The notes under the pieces are model-generated. The model saw only the letters and a program-made list of their open reading frames with translations. It did no database searches and was not told where the DNA came from. Both the position numbers and the translations under genes were made by a program. Below, one piece after another: positions 30,641 to 39,503 of a DNA stretch of 64,000 bases (positions within the stretch are counted from its first letter, which is position 1; the number at the start of each line of letters is the position of its first letter). Source of the DNA: Chitinophagales bacterium (lineage in GTDB: Bacteria > Bacteroidota > Bacteroidia > Chitinophagales > Chitinophagaceae); the NCBI GenBank assembly GCA_017303395.1, contig JAFLBN010000010.1:1-64000 (forward strand), given 5' to 3'.

Positions 30641-33172
30641 ATGATACGAAATATAATACTGTTTGTTTTAGTCATAATGATGGTTAAAACAAACGCACAG
30701 ACAAACCCATGGTTGTCTTTAGAGAGTAATGATAAGATGCTTATAAGGTTATACAATCAGGCTACCCAGCAGGATGTAAATGATCTGTTGACAAAAATTT
30801 CAGCTGATCCGAATTTTACAACAGCAACAACAGGAGGCGCATATTTTATTTTGGATAGAAAGTCTGGTAGTACAATTACCCGTCAGCAGGCAATCAACTA
30901 TTATATCAATGAGTCCTATATTGGTTCAGTGAATTTTGTATATGATGTGCAGCCCGATGAAACATTTTTTGCAATGACTCATGATATCATTGTAAGGGGT
31001 AAGTCTACAACTACACAAGCTGATATCATAACAGCAGCCACAACTTATGGGCTCACGGATATAAAAGAGTTGGCCACAGAACTGAATACACATATCCTGT
31101 ATTTTGACAAATACACAGATTTATTTCAGGTAATGTATGATCTGGACCAGACAGGCTTGTTTGAGTATGAACAAATTAATACAGTTTATACCAAAGGCTT
31201 ATTGTCAATAGGGCTGGCTACAACCAGTTCCGGTAATTGTCATTCTCCGTTATCCTATGATACCCATATGGCAGACTATCTGAACTGGGGTTTATATACC
31301 GGTAGTACTGCAAACTTTAATTCGGTTGTAATGCCATCAATAGGTCAGGAATACAGCGATATTAATATCTGCCATGCTTGGTATTTCCGGAATGGCTCTG
31401 TGCCACTTGGAGGGGCTACAGTAAATATAGATGGTAACAGCACGCTATTAGGCAGACCCGTATACATAGCTGTAGTCGACGATGGCGTTGATACCCGACA
31501 TGTTGACCTCCCGATTCGCCGAAAATCTAATGGGATAAGCGCATATGGTTTTGATGCTGCAGAATTCACAAATCCCAACCCAACTATTCTGCGCAGCAAT
31601 CCGCTATATCCTAATAATCCTAATTATCCGCCAAGTGCTCCTGATGATTTGGGGTGTCCTGATAAATCAAATACGAACTCCAATATGCATGGCACAATAG
31701 TGGCAGGTATAGCAGCGGCTAAAAGAAATCTTATAGGCTCTGCAGGTGCAGCAAGCGGAGCACAAATAATGCCTGTACATGGTACGTGGGTTACAGACCC
31801 TAATAGTAGTGTTGTAATGTTTGATGCAGCGACGATGGCAGCAGGCGTACACTGGGCTGCTGTAGAAGGTGCCGATGTCATTAATAATTCCTGGGGATTC
31901 TATCATACCGGGTATTTTACAAGAGTACTATCCGGAGCCAAAGCAATAGAAGACGAGTTTGCATATGCTGTAAGTACAGGGCGGGCAGGCAAAGGATGTG
32001 TGCTGGTTAACGCTGCTGGTAATGACGATGATGCTCATTTGTCTTATCCGTCTTCCAATCCCAATTGTATTGCTGTCGGAATGATGAGCCCATGCCATGA
32101 AAGAGTGTCTAATGGTATAATCCAGTCATGTATTCTTGCTTCGTTTGGTGGTAGTAATTATGGCGATGGACTAACACAATACTATGCTACAGGGCAGGCA
32201 TTACTCACATCTGGAAGGTTGTCGGTTATGGCACCTGGTACCAGAGTTGTTTCCACAGTGCCAGGCAATAGGTATTTAAGTACCACCCTTCTCGCATGGG
32301 ATTATGGTACGGGAACGTCTATGGCAGCGCCTTTTGTTTCGGGTATAGCAGCCTTGGCTATTTCTGTAAATCCATGTCTTACATATACAGAAGTGCGGGA
32401 TGTTATAGAAAAAGGCGCGGATAGAGTACAGCCATCTTCAGGTTCTATGGCCGTGTCTTATACCTATTCGAATCCTGGTTTGTCAGATCCTAATGGAACG
32501 TGGAATAATCAGATGGGTCATGGCAAGGCAAATGCAGGGAATACTGTAACATTAGCTTATGATTTGTATAAGCAGGATATGACAGAGGTAGGGACTAAGA
32601 CCTATCGCTCTTCACATAATATATATGCTGGGTTGAATGTTACGGATATCCTTCCGAACACTGGAACTGGGCTATATGTTGTTCCTTCTCAAAATGCAAG
32701 GATTACATTCAATGCACCGTTAAGTCAGTCTGTAAACCTGATGCCAGGTTTTCAGGCATCATCTACGTCATTAGCCAACTCTTCTGTATTTATAGCAGAA
32801 ACGAGTAATCTTGGATGTAATAATAGTGATAGGCATTATAAATCTATACCGAATGAATTTAAATACGGTCCATCAAAGCATATTTCATCCGGTAAGCAGA
32901 GTCAACTTAATAATATCAGGGATGTTTCAATTTATCCTAATCCTGTAGAGGATATGTTGAATATTTCATTTGTTCTGGAAGATGGGGATAATGTTGTATT
33001 TTCAGTATCAAATTTGTTGGGACAGACTGCGGTAAATAGCCAAAGTGAAACCTATGGTACATCAGGAAAGTATGTAAAATCAATATCGATGAAAGGGTTG
33101 GTTCCAGGCGTTTATACAGTTACAGTAAACACTTCTTTGGGTATAACACAAGTGAAATTTGTAAAGCAATAA
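30641..33172 (+). CDS. Secreted S8 (subtilisin-like) serine protease with T9SS sorting domain
   Basis: 843 aa. A signal peptide (IILFVLVIMMVKTNA) is followed by an ~200-residue N-terminal region, possibly the inhibitory prodomain. The subtilase triad is complete: Asp280 in AVVDDGVDTRHV, His350 in MHGTIVAGIAAAK and Ser560 in GTGTSMAAPFVSGIA. A ~150-residue region follows (QSVNLMPGFQASSTSLAN), and then a C-terminal T9SS domain (SIYPNPVEDMLNISF and GLVPGVYTVTV). The protease is therefore exported and likely surface-attached or released; it may degrade peptides or process other cargo. The substrate is unknown. Confidence 0.92.
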   Translation: MIRNIILFVLVIMMVKTNAQTNPWLSLESNDKMLIRLYNQATQQDVNDLLTKISADPNFTTATTGGAYFILDRKSGSTITRQQAINYYINESYIGSVNFVYDVQPDETFFAMTHDIIVRGKSTTTQADIITAATTYGLTDIKELATELNTHILYFDKYTDLFQVMYDLDQTGLFEYEQINTVYTKGLLSIGLATTSSGNCHSPLSYDTHMADYLNWGLYTGSTANFNSVVMPSIGQEYSDINICHAWYFRNGSVPLGGATVNIDGNSTLLGRPVYIAVVDDGVDTRHVDLPIRRKSNGISAYGFDAAEFTNPNPTILRSNPLYPNNPNYPPSAPDDLGCPDKSNTNSNMHGTIVAGIAAAKRNLIGSAGAASGAQIMPVHGTWVTDPNSSVVMFDAATMAAGVHWAAVEGADVINNSWGFYHTGYFTRVLSGAKAIEDEFAYAVSTGRAGKGCVLVNAAGNDDDAHLSYPSSNPNCIAVGMMSPCHERVSNGIIQSCILASFGGSNYGDGLTQYYATGQALLTSGRLSVMAPGTRVVSTVPGNRYLSTTLLAWDYGTGTSMAAPFVSGIAALAISVNPCLTYTEVRDVIEKGADRVQPSSGSMAVSYTYSNPGLSDPNGTWNNQMGHGKANAGNTVTLAYDLYKQDMTEVGTKTYRSSHNIYAGLNVTDILPNTGTGLYVVPSQNARITFNAPLSQSVNLMPGFQASSTSLANSSVFIAETSNLGCNNSDRHYKSIPNEFKYGPSKHISSGKQSQLNNIRDVSIYPNPVEDMLNISFVLEDGDNVVFSVSNLLGQTAVNSQSETYGTSGKYVKSISMKGLVPGVYTVTVNTSLGITQVKFVKQ

Positions 33173-33186
33173 ACTTTATAACTTTG

Positions 33187-33230
33187 TTTTTATAGTAAAG
33201 GGTTGCAATTGCAACCCTTTACTATAAAAA
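33187..33230. terminator. 44-base perfect palindromic terminator between protease and dapF
   Basis: TTTTTATAGTAAAGGGTTGCAA followed directly by its exact complement. T-runs at the ends make it functional in both directions. It lies between two converging stops. Confidence 0.92.
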
Positions 33231-33231
33231 C

Positions 33232-34011
33232 TTATAATTCAATACTACCCGTATATACAAAAGTAGCAGGGCCATGTAATATGACATTTACAATGTGGCT
33301 TGCGTCTTTCTTGTCAAAGCTTACAAGCAAATTCCCCCCTGGTGTTTTTATATCAGTGCAGATGTGTCCTGTTGCATTACTGCTTGCAGCAATGGCAGCA
33401 GCAGTAACACCTGTACCACAACTATAGGTTTCATCTTCCACACCACGCTCATAGGTGCGCACATGTATGCTGCTATCTGTCACGCGTTGTACAAAGTTTA
33501 CATTAATGCCTTTGGGCTGATAGCGTTCACTATTCCGTATGCTTCTGCCTGTATTGAAAACATCAGTTGTCGTTACATCATCTACAAACACCACATAGTG
33601 TGGCGAGCCTGTATTTAATTGTGTATAACCGTCTGCATATAGCACCTCTTCTACATCCTGCATCTGCAGGCTTACAGTACCATCTTCATTTACAGTTGCA
33701 GTATGCGCACCGTCTATGGCTATGAAAGATGCATTATTGCCAACAACACCCAGTTTTTTGGCAAATGCCACAATGCATCTGCCACCGTTGCCACACATGG
33801 TACTTTCATTGCCATCAGCATTATAGTACACCATGCGGAAGTCATACCCATCAGCATTTTCAAGCAGCATTAAACCATCGGCGCCAATACCAAAACGCCT
33901 GTCGCACAGAAAAGCTATTTGTGCTACAGATAGCTTTATAGAGCTTTCTCTGTTGTCAATCAGTATAAAATCGTTGCCTGTTCCCTGATACTTGTCAAAC
34001 TGCAATTGCAT
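33232..34011 (-). CDS. dapF: Diaminopimelate epimerase
   Basis: 259 aa. It interconverts LL- and meso-diaminopimelate for lysine and for peptidoglycan. The family opening is complete (FDKYQGTGNDFILIDNRES). The two catalytic cysteines are in ESTMCGNGGRCIVAFA and in YSCGTGVTAAAIAASS. GADGLMLLENADGYDFRM is also conserved. The start ATG 34011 fits the family exactly. A TAACTTTG box ends 4 nt before it, which predicts a leaderless mRNA. Confidence 0.96.
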   Translation of the reverse strand: MQLQFDKYQGTGNDFILIDNRESSIKLSVAQIAFLCDRRFGIGADGLMLLENADGYDFRMVYYNADGNESTMCGNGGRCIVAFAKKLGVVGNNASFIAIDGAHTATVNEDGTVSLQMQDVEEVLYADGYTQLNTGSPHYVVFVDDVTTTDVFNTGRSIRNSERYQPKGINVNFVQRVTDSSIHVRTYERGVEDETYSCGTGVTAAAIAASSNATGHICTDIKTPGGNLLVSFDKKDASHIVNVILHGPATFVYTGSIEL

Positions 34012-34015
34012 GCTG

Positions 34016-34023
34016 CAAAGTTA
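34016..34023 (-). promoter_or_regulatory. -7 box immediately upstream of dapF
   Basis: The minus strand reads TAACTTTG, then CAGC and ATG. The box overlaps the 3' neighbourhood of the GWxTD gene, so dapF can be transcribed separately from it. Confidence 0.5.
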
Positions 34024-34025
34024 CG

Positions 34026-35501
34026 TTATTTACTACCCGGAAAATATTGTTCCGCACGAGAGTTCATCGTATTGTTAGCGGTGCCTGTTTGGTACAGCAC
34101 ACTACGCCAGTTGGTGTTGCGTATTTCTCCTTTTATATTGGAGTGCAGCGTTCTGTAATCGCCCATCATAAAACCCGGGCGGTAAAACATAATCATACCA
34201 CCACTGCTCTGTTGTGGTAATACATTGTAGGTCCATATTTCATAGGGATATACACCCTGCTCGTTTTGTACCTCCACCATTTCATCAGGCTTGCCGTATT
34301 TCAGATATATCAACCCTCTTTCCGATTCATATCCCGGTGTGCCGGGTGCAGAAAATTGTCTGTTAACGTCTTTTATTTTTTGGGTGTATTCATCCCACGC
34401 TTCTTTGGGGTTGGCTGGGTTGCGTGCCTTCCAAAAGTTGTAGATGAAATAACGCATGTAGGTAAAGTCTGGCCTGTCAAGAAAAGCCTGTATGCTTTGT
34501 TTTTCTACCGGAGTAGCTATCGGGTGCAGCATTTTAAGTATTGCCCTTACTTGCGGCAGTGTATATTTATCTACAAACGTTGTACTAAGGTCTACCACTT
34601 GCATATCCTGAAAATCTGTTTGCTTTCCTGCAGATGTATCTGCATTTGGCTTTACAGGTTTCTGGTTCACACGTTGAAAAAATAAGGTTTGAGAACACTG
34701 TGTTGTGCCATCAGCCTTCAGTGTTACATTCAGATAGTAGTTGCCGGAAGGCAGCACATCAATACCAAACTTCCCGCTAACAGGAATAATACCGGATTGC
34801 GCTATCGTATCTGTTTTTTGCAATTTATATATTGTACTCTCAAATGGTTTTTTGCTAACTGTGGTAGTTACAGTGTACTCTACATCCTGCTGCATCGCAG
34901 TACCAGGAAAGTACAATTCCGTATAATAGAAAAGTGTCTTTCTATTTTGGTCGGCAAAGTTTGCACATAGTGGTAGTTGCACTTTGCCATTTTTAGTAAA
35001 TATGCTTTGTGTGGTTGATGCAAAAGAAGTATCCAGTAGTTGTAAAGGAGCGAAAACAGGTTTTTCGGTGCGGGGTACTACTGTAAATGTATCAGTAAAA
35101 GTATAACTGCTGTTAGTGTCTATCAGTTCTGTCAACCGTACTTTTATTTTATATTTTCCGGGTGTCAGGTCGTAGCGTTGCAGTTCCAGTATGTTTTGTG
35201 CGCGTGCCTGTTCTATGGTGCTCGCTTCGGCAGTTTGCATGATATAATGGTCTTCCTTCATCACAATGCCATACTCATCCATAAAGCTGATGTCTGTGCG
35301 CACTTTAGCTACTATATTCCCTTTTACAGGCTCTGTAAAGTGCAGGCTATTGGGGGCTATCTGCCAATATACTTCTATATATGGCTTCAGCTTTTTGCCA
35401 TCGTCTTTGTAGAACAAACTATGAGCAACAACAGCCTCTATTGCCAGTGATTTGAAACATAAAAACAAGCTTGCCAAAACTAAGCCCTGCCATCTGCGCA
35501 T
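34026..35501 (-). CDS. GWxTD domain-containing exported protein
   Basis: 491 aa from ATG 35501 (MRRWQGLVLASLFLCFKSLA, a signal peptide); a longer frame would start at 35585 but a promoter box lies inside that segment. Several beta-sandwich repeats fill residues ~30-340. The C-terminal ~150 residues are the GWxTD domain: FWKARNPANPKEAWDEYTQK, then GYESERGLIYLKYGKPDEM, a variant of the usual GWxTDRG with YESERG in the key position. The function is unknown. It is followed by dapF with 14 bp between stop and start. Confidence 0.88.
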   Translation of the reverse strand: MRRWQGLVLASLFLCFKSLAIEAVVAHSLFYKDDGKKLKPYIEVYWQIAPNSLHFTEPVKGNIVAKVRTDISFMDEYGIVMKEDHYIMQTAEASTIEQARAQNILELQRYDLTPGKYKIKVRLTELIDTNSSYTFTDTFTVVPRTEKPVFAPLQLLDTSFASTTQSIFTKNGKVQLPLCANFADQNRKTLFYYTELYFPGTAMQQDVEYTVTTTVSKKPFESTIYKLQKTDTIAQSGIIPVSGKFGIDVLPSGNYYLNVTLKADGTTQCSQTLFFQRVNQKPVKPNADTSAGKQTDFQDMQVVDLSTTFVDKYTLPQVRAILKMLHPIATPVEKQSIQAFLDRPDFTYMRYFIYNFWKARNPANPKEAWDEYTQKIKDVNRQFSAPGTPGYESERGLIYLKYGKPDEMVEVQNEQGVYPYEIWTYNVLPQQSSGGMIMFYRPGFMMGDYRTLHSNIKGEIRNTNWRSVLYQTGTANNTMNSRAEQYFPGSK

Positions 35502-35516
35502 TTTTCGCTTTTTTTG

Positions 35517-35524
35517 CAAAACTA
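35517..35524 (-). promoter_or_regulatory. -7 box of the GWxTD gene
   Basis: The minus strand reads TAGTTTTG, 15 nt before ATG 35501 and inside the longer reading frame, supporting the shorter start. Confidence 0.45.
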
Positions 35525-35583
35525 TAATAATTGTCGGTGATGGGTTGTGAATAATATCTAAAATACCCTCTAATGACAATTGC

Positions 35584-36246
35584 ATGTTGAATATGAGCCA
35601 TACCGTAGTCAGTTCTTATATACCATTCCCCAATATATACTGGTGGTTGCAAGTACAGGATGCAGATGCTTTGCTGCTGGATGGTGGCGAGCATTTTGAA
35701 AAAATGACCTACCGCAATAAGTATTTCATTACAGGCTCCAACGGTGGCATACAGCTAAGCATACCGTTGCTGCAAGGCAGGGAGCAGCGCACACCTATGC
35801 AGCAAGTGATGATAGATAATAAGCAACGTTGGCAGGTGCAGCACTGGCGCACATTGGTATCGGTATATAAACGCACGCCTTATTTCGAACACTACGAACC
35901 AACGCTGGAAAAGCTATACACGCAGCGCTTCGATGCACTGATTGATTTCAATCTCGCATCTATCAAATGGTTGCACAAAGAACTGCGCGCAGGTTTTACA
36001 ATTACTACAACAGCTATTTTTCAGAAAGAATATACAGATGCCGTAGATATGCGACGTATGATTAAACCCGGTTCTGAAAAACAAGCACTTGCAAATACAG
36101 AATCGTACTATCAGGTATTTGCAGACAGGGTAGGCTTCCTGCCCAACCTCAGCATGCTCGATTTGCTTTTTGCCGAAGGCCCGCATGCCTTGCAATGGTT
36201 GAAGAGTAATGCCGCGTTGATAAATCAATGGGTGGCTAAGAAATAA
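35584..36246 (+). CDS. WbqC-family protein
   Basis: 220 aa. WbqC-like proteins are found in polysaccharide (O-antigen) loci but no activity is established. Family features are the N-terminal SYIPFPNIYWWLQVQDAD, then YRNKYFITGSNGGIQLSIPL and QRWQVQHWRTLVSVYKRTP. The start at ATG 35584 is 82 bp from the divergent GWxTD start; ATG 35593 is an alternative. It is followed by a bidirectional terminator and a convergent glycosyltransferase gene. Confidence 0.88.
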   Translation: MLNMSHTVVSSYIPFPNIYWWLQVQDADALLLDGGEHFEKMTYRNKYFITGSNGGIQLSIPLLQGREQRTPMQQVMIDNKQRWQVQHWRTLVSVYKRTPYFEHYEPTLEKLYTQRFDALIDFNLASIKWLHKELRAGFTITTTAIFQKEYTDAVDMRRMIKPGSEKQALANTESYYQVFADRVGFLPNLSMLDLLFAEGPHALQWLKSNAALINQWVAKK

Positions 36247-36276
36247 AAAAGAGGAGATTGATTAATCTCCTCTTTT
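36247..36276. terminator. Bidirectional terminator between wbqC-like and glycosyltransferase genes
   Basis: AAAAGAGGAGATT and its complement around a 4-base loop. The glycosyltransferase stop codon lies inside the stem. Confidence 0.88.
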
Positions 36277-36969
36277 CATTCGCCATACACCATACATCGC
36301 TTCCTTCACAATGCCTTTCGTCATTTTCGATTGGCCTTCTGCTCTGTCCACAAATGTGATGGGTACTTCCTGTATTTTAAATCCGAGCTTCCAGGCACGG
36401 TATTTCATTTCTATCTGGAATGCATAACCCACAAACTGGACTTTATCCAGCGGTATGGTTTGCAATACTTTTGCTTTGTAGCATATAAAGCCAGCAGTAG
36501 GGTCTTTTACAGGCATAAAAGTGATGATGCGTGTATACATGGCACCACCTTTAGAGATAAATATCCTATCCCACGGCCAGTTTACGACCTTGCCACCTTT
36601 TACATAGCGCGATCCTACAGCCACATCAGCACCGCCTGTGCTGCATGCTTGGTGCAGACGCAGTAAATCGTCGGGGTTGTGAGAGAAATCAGCATCCATC
36701 TCAAACAGGTACTGGTAGCCTTTTTCAAGCCCCCAACGGAAGCCTGCTATATAGGCGGTGCCCAAGCCTTGCTTGCCGCTGCGCTCCAGCAGATGCAATT
36801 GTTCGCCATAGCTCTGCTGCATATTTTTTACAATGCCTGCAGTGCCATCGGGCGATCCGTCATCTACTATCAGTACATGGAAACTACCGGGCAACGACAA
36901 CACCTTAAGGATAATACGTTCTATATTTTCCTTTTCGTTGTAGGTTGGTATTATTACGAGTTTGTCCAA
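36262..36969 (-). CDS. Polyprenol-monophosphate mannose (DPM1-like) glycosyltransferase, GT2
   Basis: 236 aa family 2 glycosyltransferase. The N-terminal motif IPTYNEKENIERI, the nucleotide-binding VDDGSPDGTAGIV, the metal-binding MDADFSHNPDDLLRL and the C-terminal region AFQIEMKYRAWKLGF resemble dolichol/polyprenol-phosphate mannosyltransferases. The product is probably a lipid-linked hexose used in envelope glycan assembly. The only possible start in this frame is TTG 36969. A TAATTTTG box ends 7 nt upstream of it, so the transcript is likely leaderless or nearly so. Confidence 0.88.
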   Translation of the reverse strand: MDKLVIIPTYNEKENIERIILKVLSLPGSFHVLIVDDGSPDGTAGIVKNMQQSYGEQLHLLERSGKQGLGTAYIAGFRWGLEKGYQYLFEMDADFSHNPDDLLRLHQACSTGGADVAVGSRYVKGGKVVNWPWDRIFISKGGAMYTRIITFMPVKDPTAGFICYKAKVLQTIPLDKVQFVGYAFQIEMKYRAWKLGFKIQEVPITFVDRAEGQSKMTKGIVKEAMYGVWRMKRGD

Positions 36970-36976
36970 ATCAGGG

Positions 36977-36984
36977 CAAAATTA
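36977..36984 (-). promoter_or_regulatory. -7 box immediately upstream of the GT2 gene
   Basis: The minus strand reads TAATTTTG, then seven bases and TTG. An in-frame stop lies within the box, so no earlier start codon is possible. Confidence 0.5.
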
Positions 36985-37038
36985 AAGGGGCTAAAATAAG
37001 AAATAATGGCGTCTAATATGTTAAATAAACGTATAAAA

Positions 37039-37818
37039 CTAGGCTTTAGGTTTGCGCAGCTTCATATTGTTTAATATCTCAGATATCTTTTGCTTGGTAT
37101 GTAGCGGAAAATCTGCCTGCATCATCCAGTCATAATACTGCGGCTCGCGTTTGAAGACTTCTTCTACTTTCTGTCCTTTGTATTTACCAAAGTTAAAAAC
37201 AGCTTCTCCGTCTTTCATCACCATGCGGCGTGCATAGTCTACCATCGGTTCTGCGTTGCTGAAGTCGTGCAGTTGCTTTACATCCGTACCCAGTTGCTCA
37301 TATCTGTCCAGTTGAGATTCAAGCACTTCTATCGTTGCTTCCACATCTGCCTCCGCACTGTGCGCATTTTCCAGCTTTTTGCCGCAGTAAAACTCGTATG
37401 CTGCTGCCAGCGTACGTGCTTCCATTTTAAAGAATATCTGCTGTGCGTCTATCATGTTGCGCTCTGTAAAGTCAACATTGATGCCCACACGCAAAAACTC
37501 TTCTGCCAGCATCGGTATATCGAACTTGTTGGAATTGTAACCACCCAGATCACAGCCTTTCATCCAGTTATACAGCTCATGTGCTATATGCTTGAATTCA
37601 GGTGCGTCCTTCACGTCCTCATCCTTTATGCCGTGTATGGCAGTAGATGCGGGCGGTATAGGCATACCGGGGTTCAGGCGTTTCACATACTTAGCTCTTG
37701 TGCCGTCTGTATTCAGCTTTATCAGCGCCAGTTCTATTATCCTGTCTTTACCGTGCTCTGTTCCTGTGGTCTCAAGGTCAAAAAATACAATCGGTCTCTT
37801 TAAGCTAAGCTGTGCCAT
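37039..37818 (-). CDS. 3'-5' exonuclease, DnaQ-like (DEDDh)
   Basis: 259 aa. The exonuclease motifs are complete: Exo I FFDLETTGTEHGKDRIIELA, Exo II near MKGCDLGGYNSNKFDIPML, and Exo III AHSAEADVEATIEVLE with the His of the DEDDh type. Beyond residue ~185 is an added region (ARRMVMKDGEAVFNFGKYKG) and a short C-terminal RNA/DNA-binding-like tail (YYDWMMQADFPLHTKQKI), as in many Bacteroidota exonuclease homologues. It may be a proofreading or repair nuclease. It starts 9 bases after the mpl stop on the same strand, which suggests an operon. Confidence 0.9.
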   Translation of the reverse strand: MAQLSLKRPIVFFDLETTGTEHGKDRIIELALIKLNTDGTRAKYVKRLNPGMPIPPASTAIHGIKDEDVKDAPEFKHIAHELYNWMKGCDLGGYNSNKFDIPMLAEEFLRVGINVDFTERNMIDAQQIFFKMEARTLAAAYEFYCGKKLENAHSAEADVEATIEVLESQLDRYEQLGTDVKQLHDFSNAEPMVDYARRMVMKDGEAVFNFGKYKGQKVEEVFKREPQYYDWMMQADFPLHTKQKISEILNNMKLRKPKA

Positions 37819-37827
37819 TCTCCAATA

Positions 37828-39192
37828 TCAATTTTGCTGCGAACATACGCTATTCCAGTCAATTCCGTCGAAAGTACCCGAGCTCATCAATAACAGACAG
37901 GTAGGTTGCCCGCTTTGGTTGAGGAGCGATGTGATATGTTCTTGTAATGTCTGCTTTTCGTCTATCACAACAAGGTCTTCGCGTTCAAAATACTTTTTCA
38001 CTGTAGCTGTTTCCAGCGATGGTAACCCTTTCAGTTGCAAAGCGTGGTGGCTGAAGTAAACCACAGCATCATCTGCCGAGTCTATACTATGTGCATACTC
38101 ACTCAGGAATTGCGCATTCAGGCTGCTGTAAGTATGCAGCTCAAAACAGGCAATCAGCTTGTGGGTAGGGTAGCCCTCGCGTACCGCATCCAGTGTGGCT
38201 TTCAGCTTCGATGGCGCATGCGCAAAATCGCGGTAGGCTACCAGTTTATCGTTTTGGAAAAGCTTTTCCAGCCTGCGTGCCGCACCGCTGAAGTCTGCAA
38301 TGGCTTCGTAACAGGCTAGCTTGCTAACGCCCAGCTCTGCACACACAGCAATCGCCGCCTGCATGTTCAGCAGATTGTGCCTGCCAAATACAGAAACAGG
38401 TATCGGCCCGAATTCGGTATCCAACACTGCAATACCATCTTCGTAGTGGAATGCAGGCATATTATAGGGCTCTGCCTTCAGGTGTGCAGTGCTGGTACTT
38501 ATTACATGCTGCACCTCGGTATCCGTATTATTATAGTACACAGGTGCACCCGCTGCTATGCCCGAAAGGTATTGTTCAAACTGGTTGCGATATATCTCGT
38601 ATGTCGGGAATACGTTGATATGATCCCAGGCTATACCACTCACTACGCTTATATGCGGATGGTAGAAGAATATTTTGGGGCGTTTCTCTATTACAGATGC
38701 AGGGTATTCATCGCCCTCCAGTACTATTATAGGGGCGTCACTCAGGCGTACAGATTGCTCAAAACCAGCCACTTTTGCACCCACCAAGTAATCGAAATCG
38801 ATGCCCTGCTTGCGCAAAATGTGCATTATCATAGAGGTAATGGTCGTTTTGCCATGGCTGCCGGCCACTACCACTCGTTTTTTGTTCTTGCTCACCTCAT
38901 ACACATACTCCGGGAAGGAATATATAGGTATGCCAAGTGCCTGTGCAGCAATCAGTTCGGGGTTATCGGCCTTGGCATGCATGCCCAGTACTATAGCGTC
39001 TATGTCTTTGGTTATCTTTTCAGGGTACCAGCCGTATGCCGGTGGTAATATGCCTGCTGCTGCCAGATTGCTTTTAGCAGGGTCATTTATCTCATCGTCA
39101 CTGCCCGAAACCACATTTCCCTGCCTTAAAAGCGCCAGTGCCAACTGGTGCATTACCGCCCCGCCAATAGCTATAAAATGTATTCTTTTCAT
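37828..39192 (-). CDS. mpl: Mpl: UDP-MurNAc : tripeptide ligase for peptidoglycan recycling
   Basis: 454 aa Mur-ligase family member. The ATP P-loop is VVAGSHGKTTITSMIMHIL. The N-terminal UDP-binding domain starts MKRIHFIAIGGAVMHQLALA, the acidic motif EGDEYPASVIEKRPKIF is present, and the C-terminal domain shows DFAHAPSKLKATLDAVRE. The sequence lacks the full MurC or MurD pattern and fits Mpl, which ligates the L-Ala-D-Glu-mDAP tripeptide to UDP-MurNAc. It has its own promoter region divergent from the small lipoprotein gene. Confidence 0.9.
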   Translation of the reverse strand: MKRIHFIAIGGAVMHQLALALLRQGNVVSGSDDEINDPAKSNLAAAGILPPAYGWYPEKITKDIDAIVLGMHAKADNPELIAAQALGIPIYSFPEYVYEVSKNKKRVVVAGSHGKTTITSMIMHILRKQGIDFDYLVGAKVAGFEQSVRLSDAPIIVLEGDEYPASVIEKRPKIFFYHPHISVVSGIAWDHINVFPTYEIYRNQFEQYLSGIAAGAPVYYNNTDTEVQHVISTSTAHLKAEPYNMPAFHYEDGIAVLDTEFGPIPVSVFGRHNLLNMQAAIAVCAELGVSKLACYEAIADFSGAARRLEKLFQNDKLVAYRDFAHAPSKLKATLDAVREGYPTHKLIACFELHTYSSLNAQFLSEYAHSIDSADDAVVYFSHHALQLKGLPSLETATVKKYFEREDLVVIDEKQTLQEHITSLLNQSGQPTCLLLMSSGTFDGIDWNSVCSQQN

Positions 39193-39205
39193 TAAAAAAA
39201 TTAGT

Positions 39206-39229
39206 TATCTTCGTAGAATTACAAATGTA
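39206..39229. promoter_or_regulatory. Divergent promoter region between mpl and the small lipoprotein
   Basis: Plus strand TATCTTCG at 39206-39213 may drive the small lipoprotein, while the minus strand TACATTTG at 39222-39229 may drive mpl. The two -7 candidates lie only 8 bases apart. Confidence 0.45.
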
Positions 39230-39272
39230 AATTACCCTTTTAACTAATACTATTTAATTAAGAAGATTGATT

Positions 39273-39407
39273 ATGCAACTAGTTTCTATTCTACGTCGTG
39301 TAGTTCCGGTTATAGCAGTAGCTGCTGTGGTGTTGTTTGCGTCTTGCAATGGTGGTAGCAAAAAATATGGCTGCCCTAATAAATTGAGCATATCGCTTTC
39401 TAAGTAA
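39273..39407 (+). CDS. Small lipoprotein (44 aa)
   Basis: Encodes an N-terminal signal (VVPVIAVAAVVLFASC) with a lipobox-type LFASC. The mature part is only about 20 residues (CNGGSKKYGCPNKLSISLSK) with a second Cys in YGCPNK. It has a promoter, an A-rich stretch before the ATG (TTAAGAAGATTGATT) and a terminator of its own, so it is very probably a real small outer- or inner-membrane lipoprotein. Similar tiny lipoproteins with a GCPN-like ending are common in Bacteroidota, but no function is known. Confidence 0.8.
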   Translation: MQLVSILRRVVPVIAVAAVVLFASCNGGSKKYGCPNKLSISLSK

Positions 39408-39430
39408 TACCTTTTAAGATGTTTCTACAA

Positions 39431-39459
39431 AGGATGACAATTCTATGACTTGTCATCCT
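39431..39459 (+). terminator. Terminator of the small lipoprotein gene
   Basis: AGGATGACAA, a 9-base loop and its complement TTGTCATCCT, followed by ATTGTTGTTTT. It lies 23 bases after the stop codon. Confidence 0.7.
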
Positions 39460-39503
39460 ATTGTTGTTTTAGCAGGTTCCTGCATTGTATTTTACCGAAA
39501 GTT

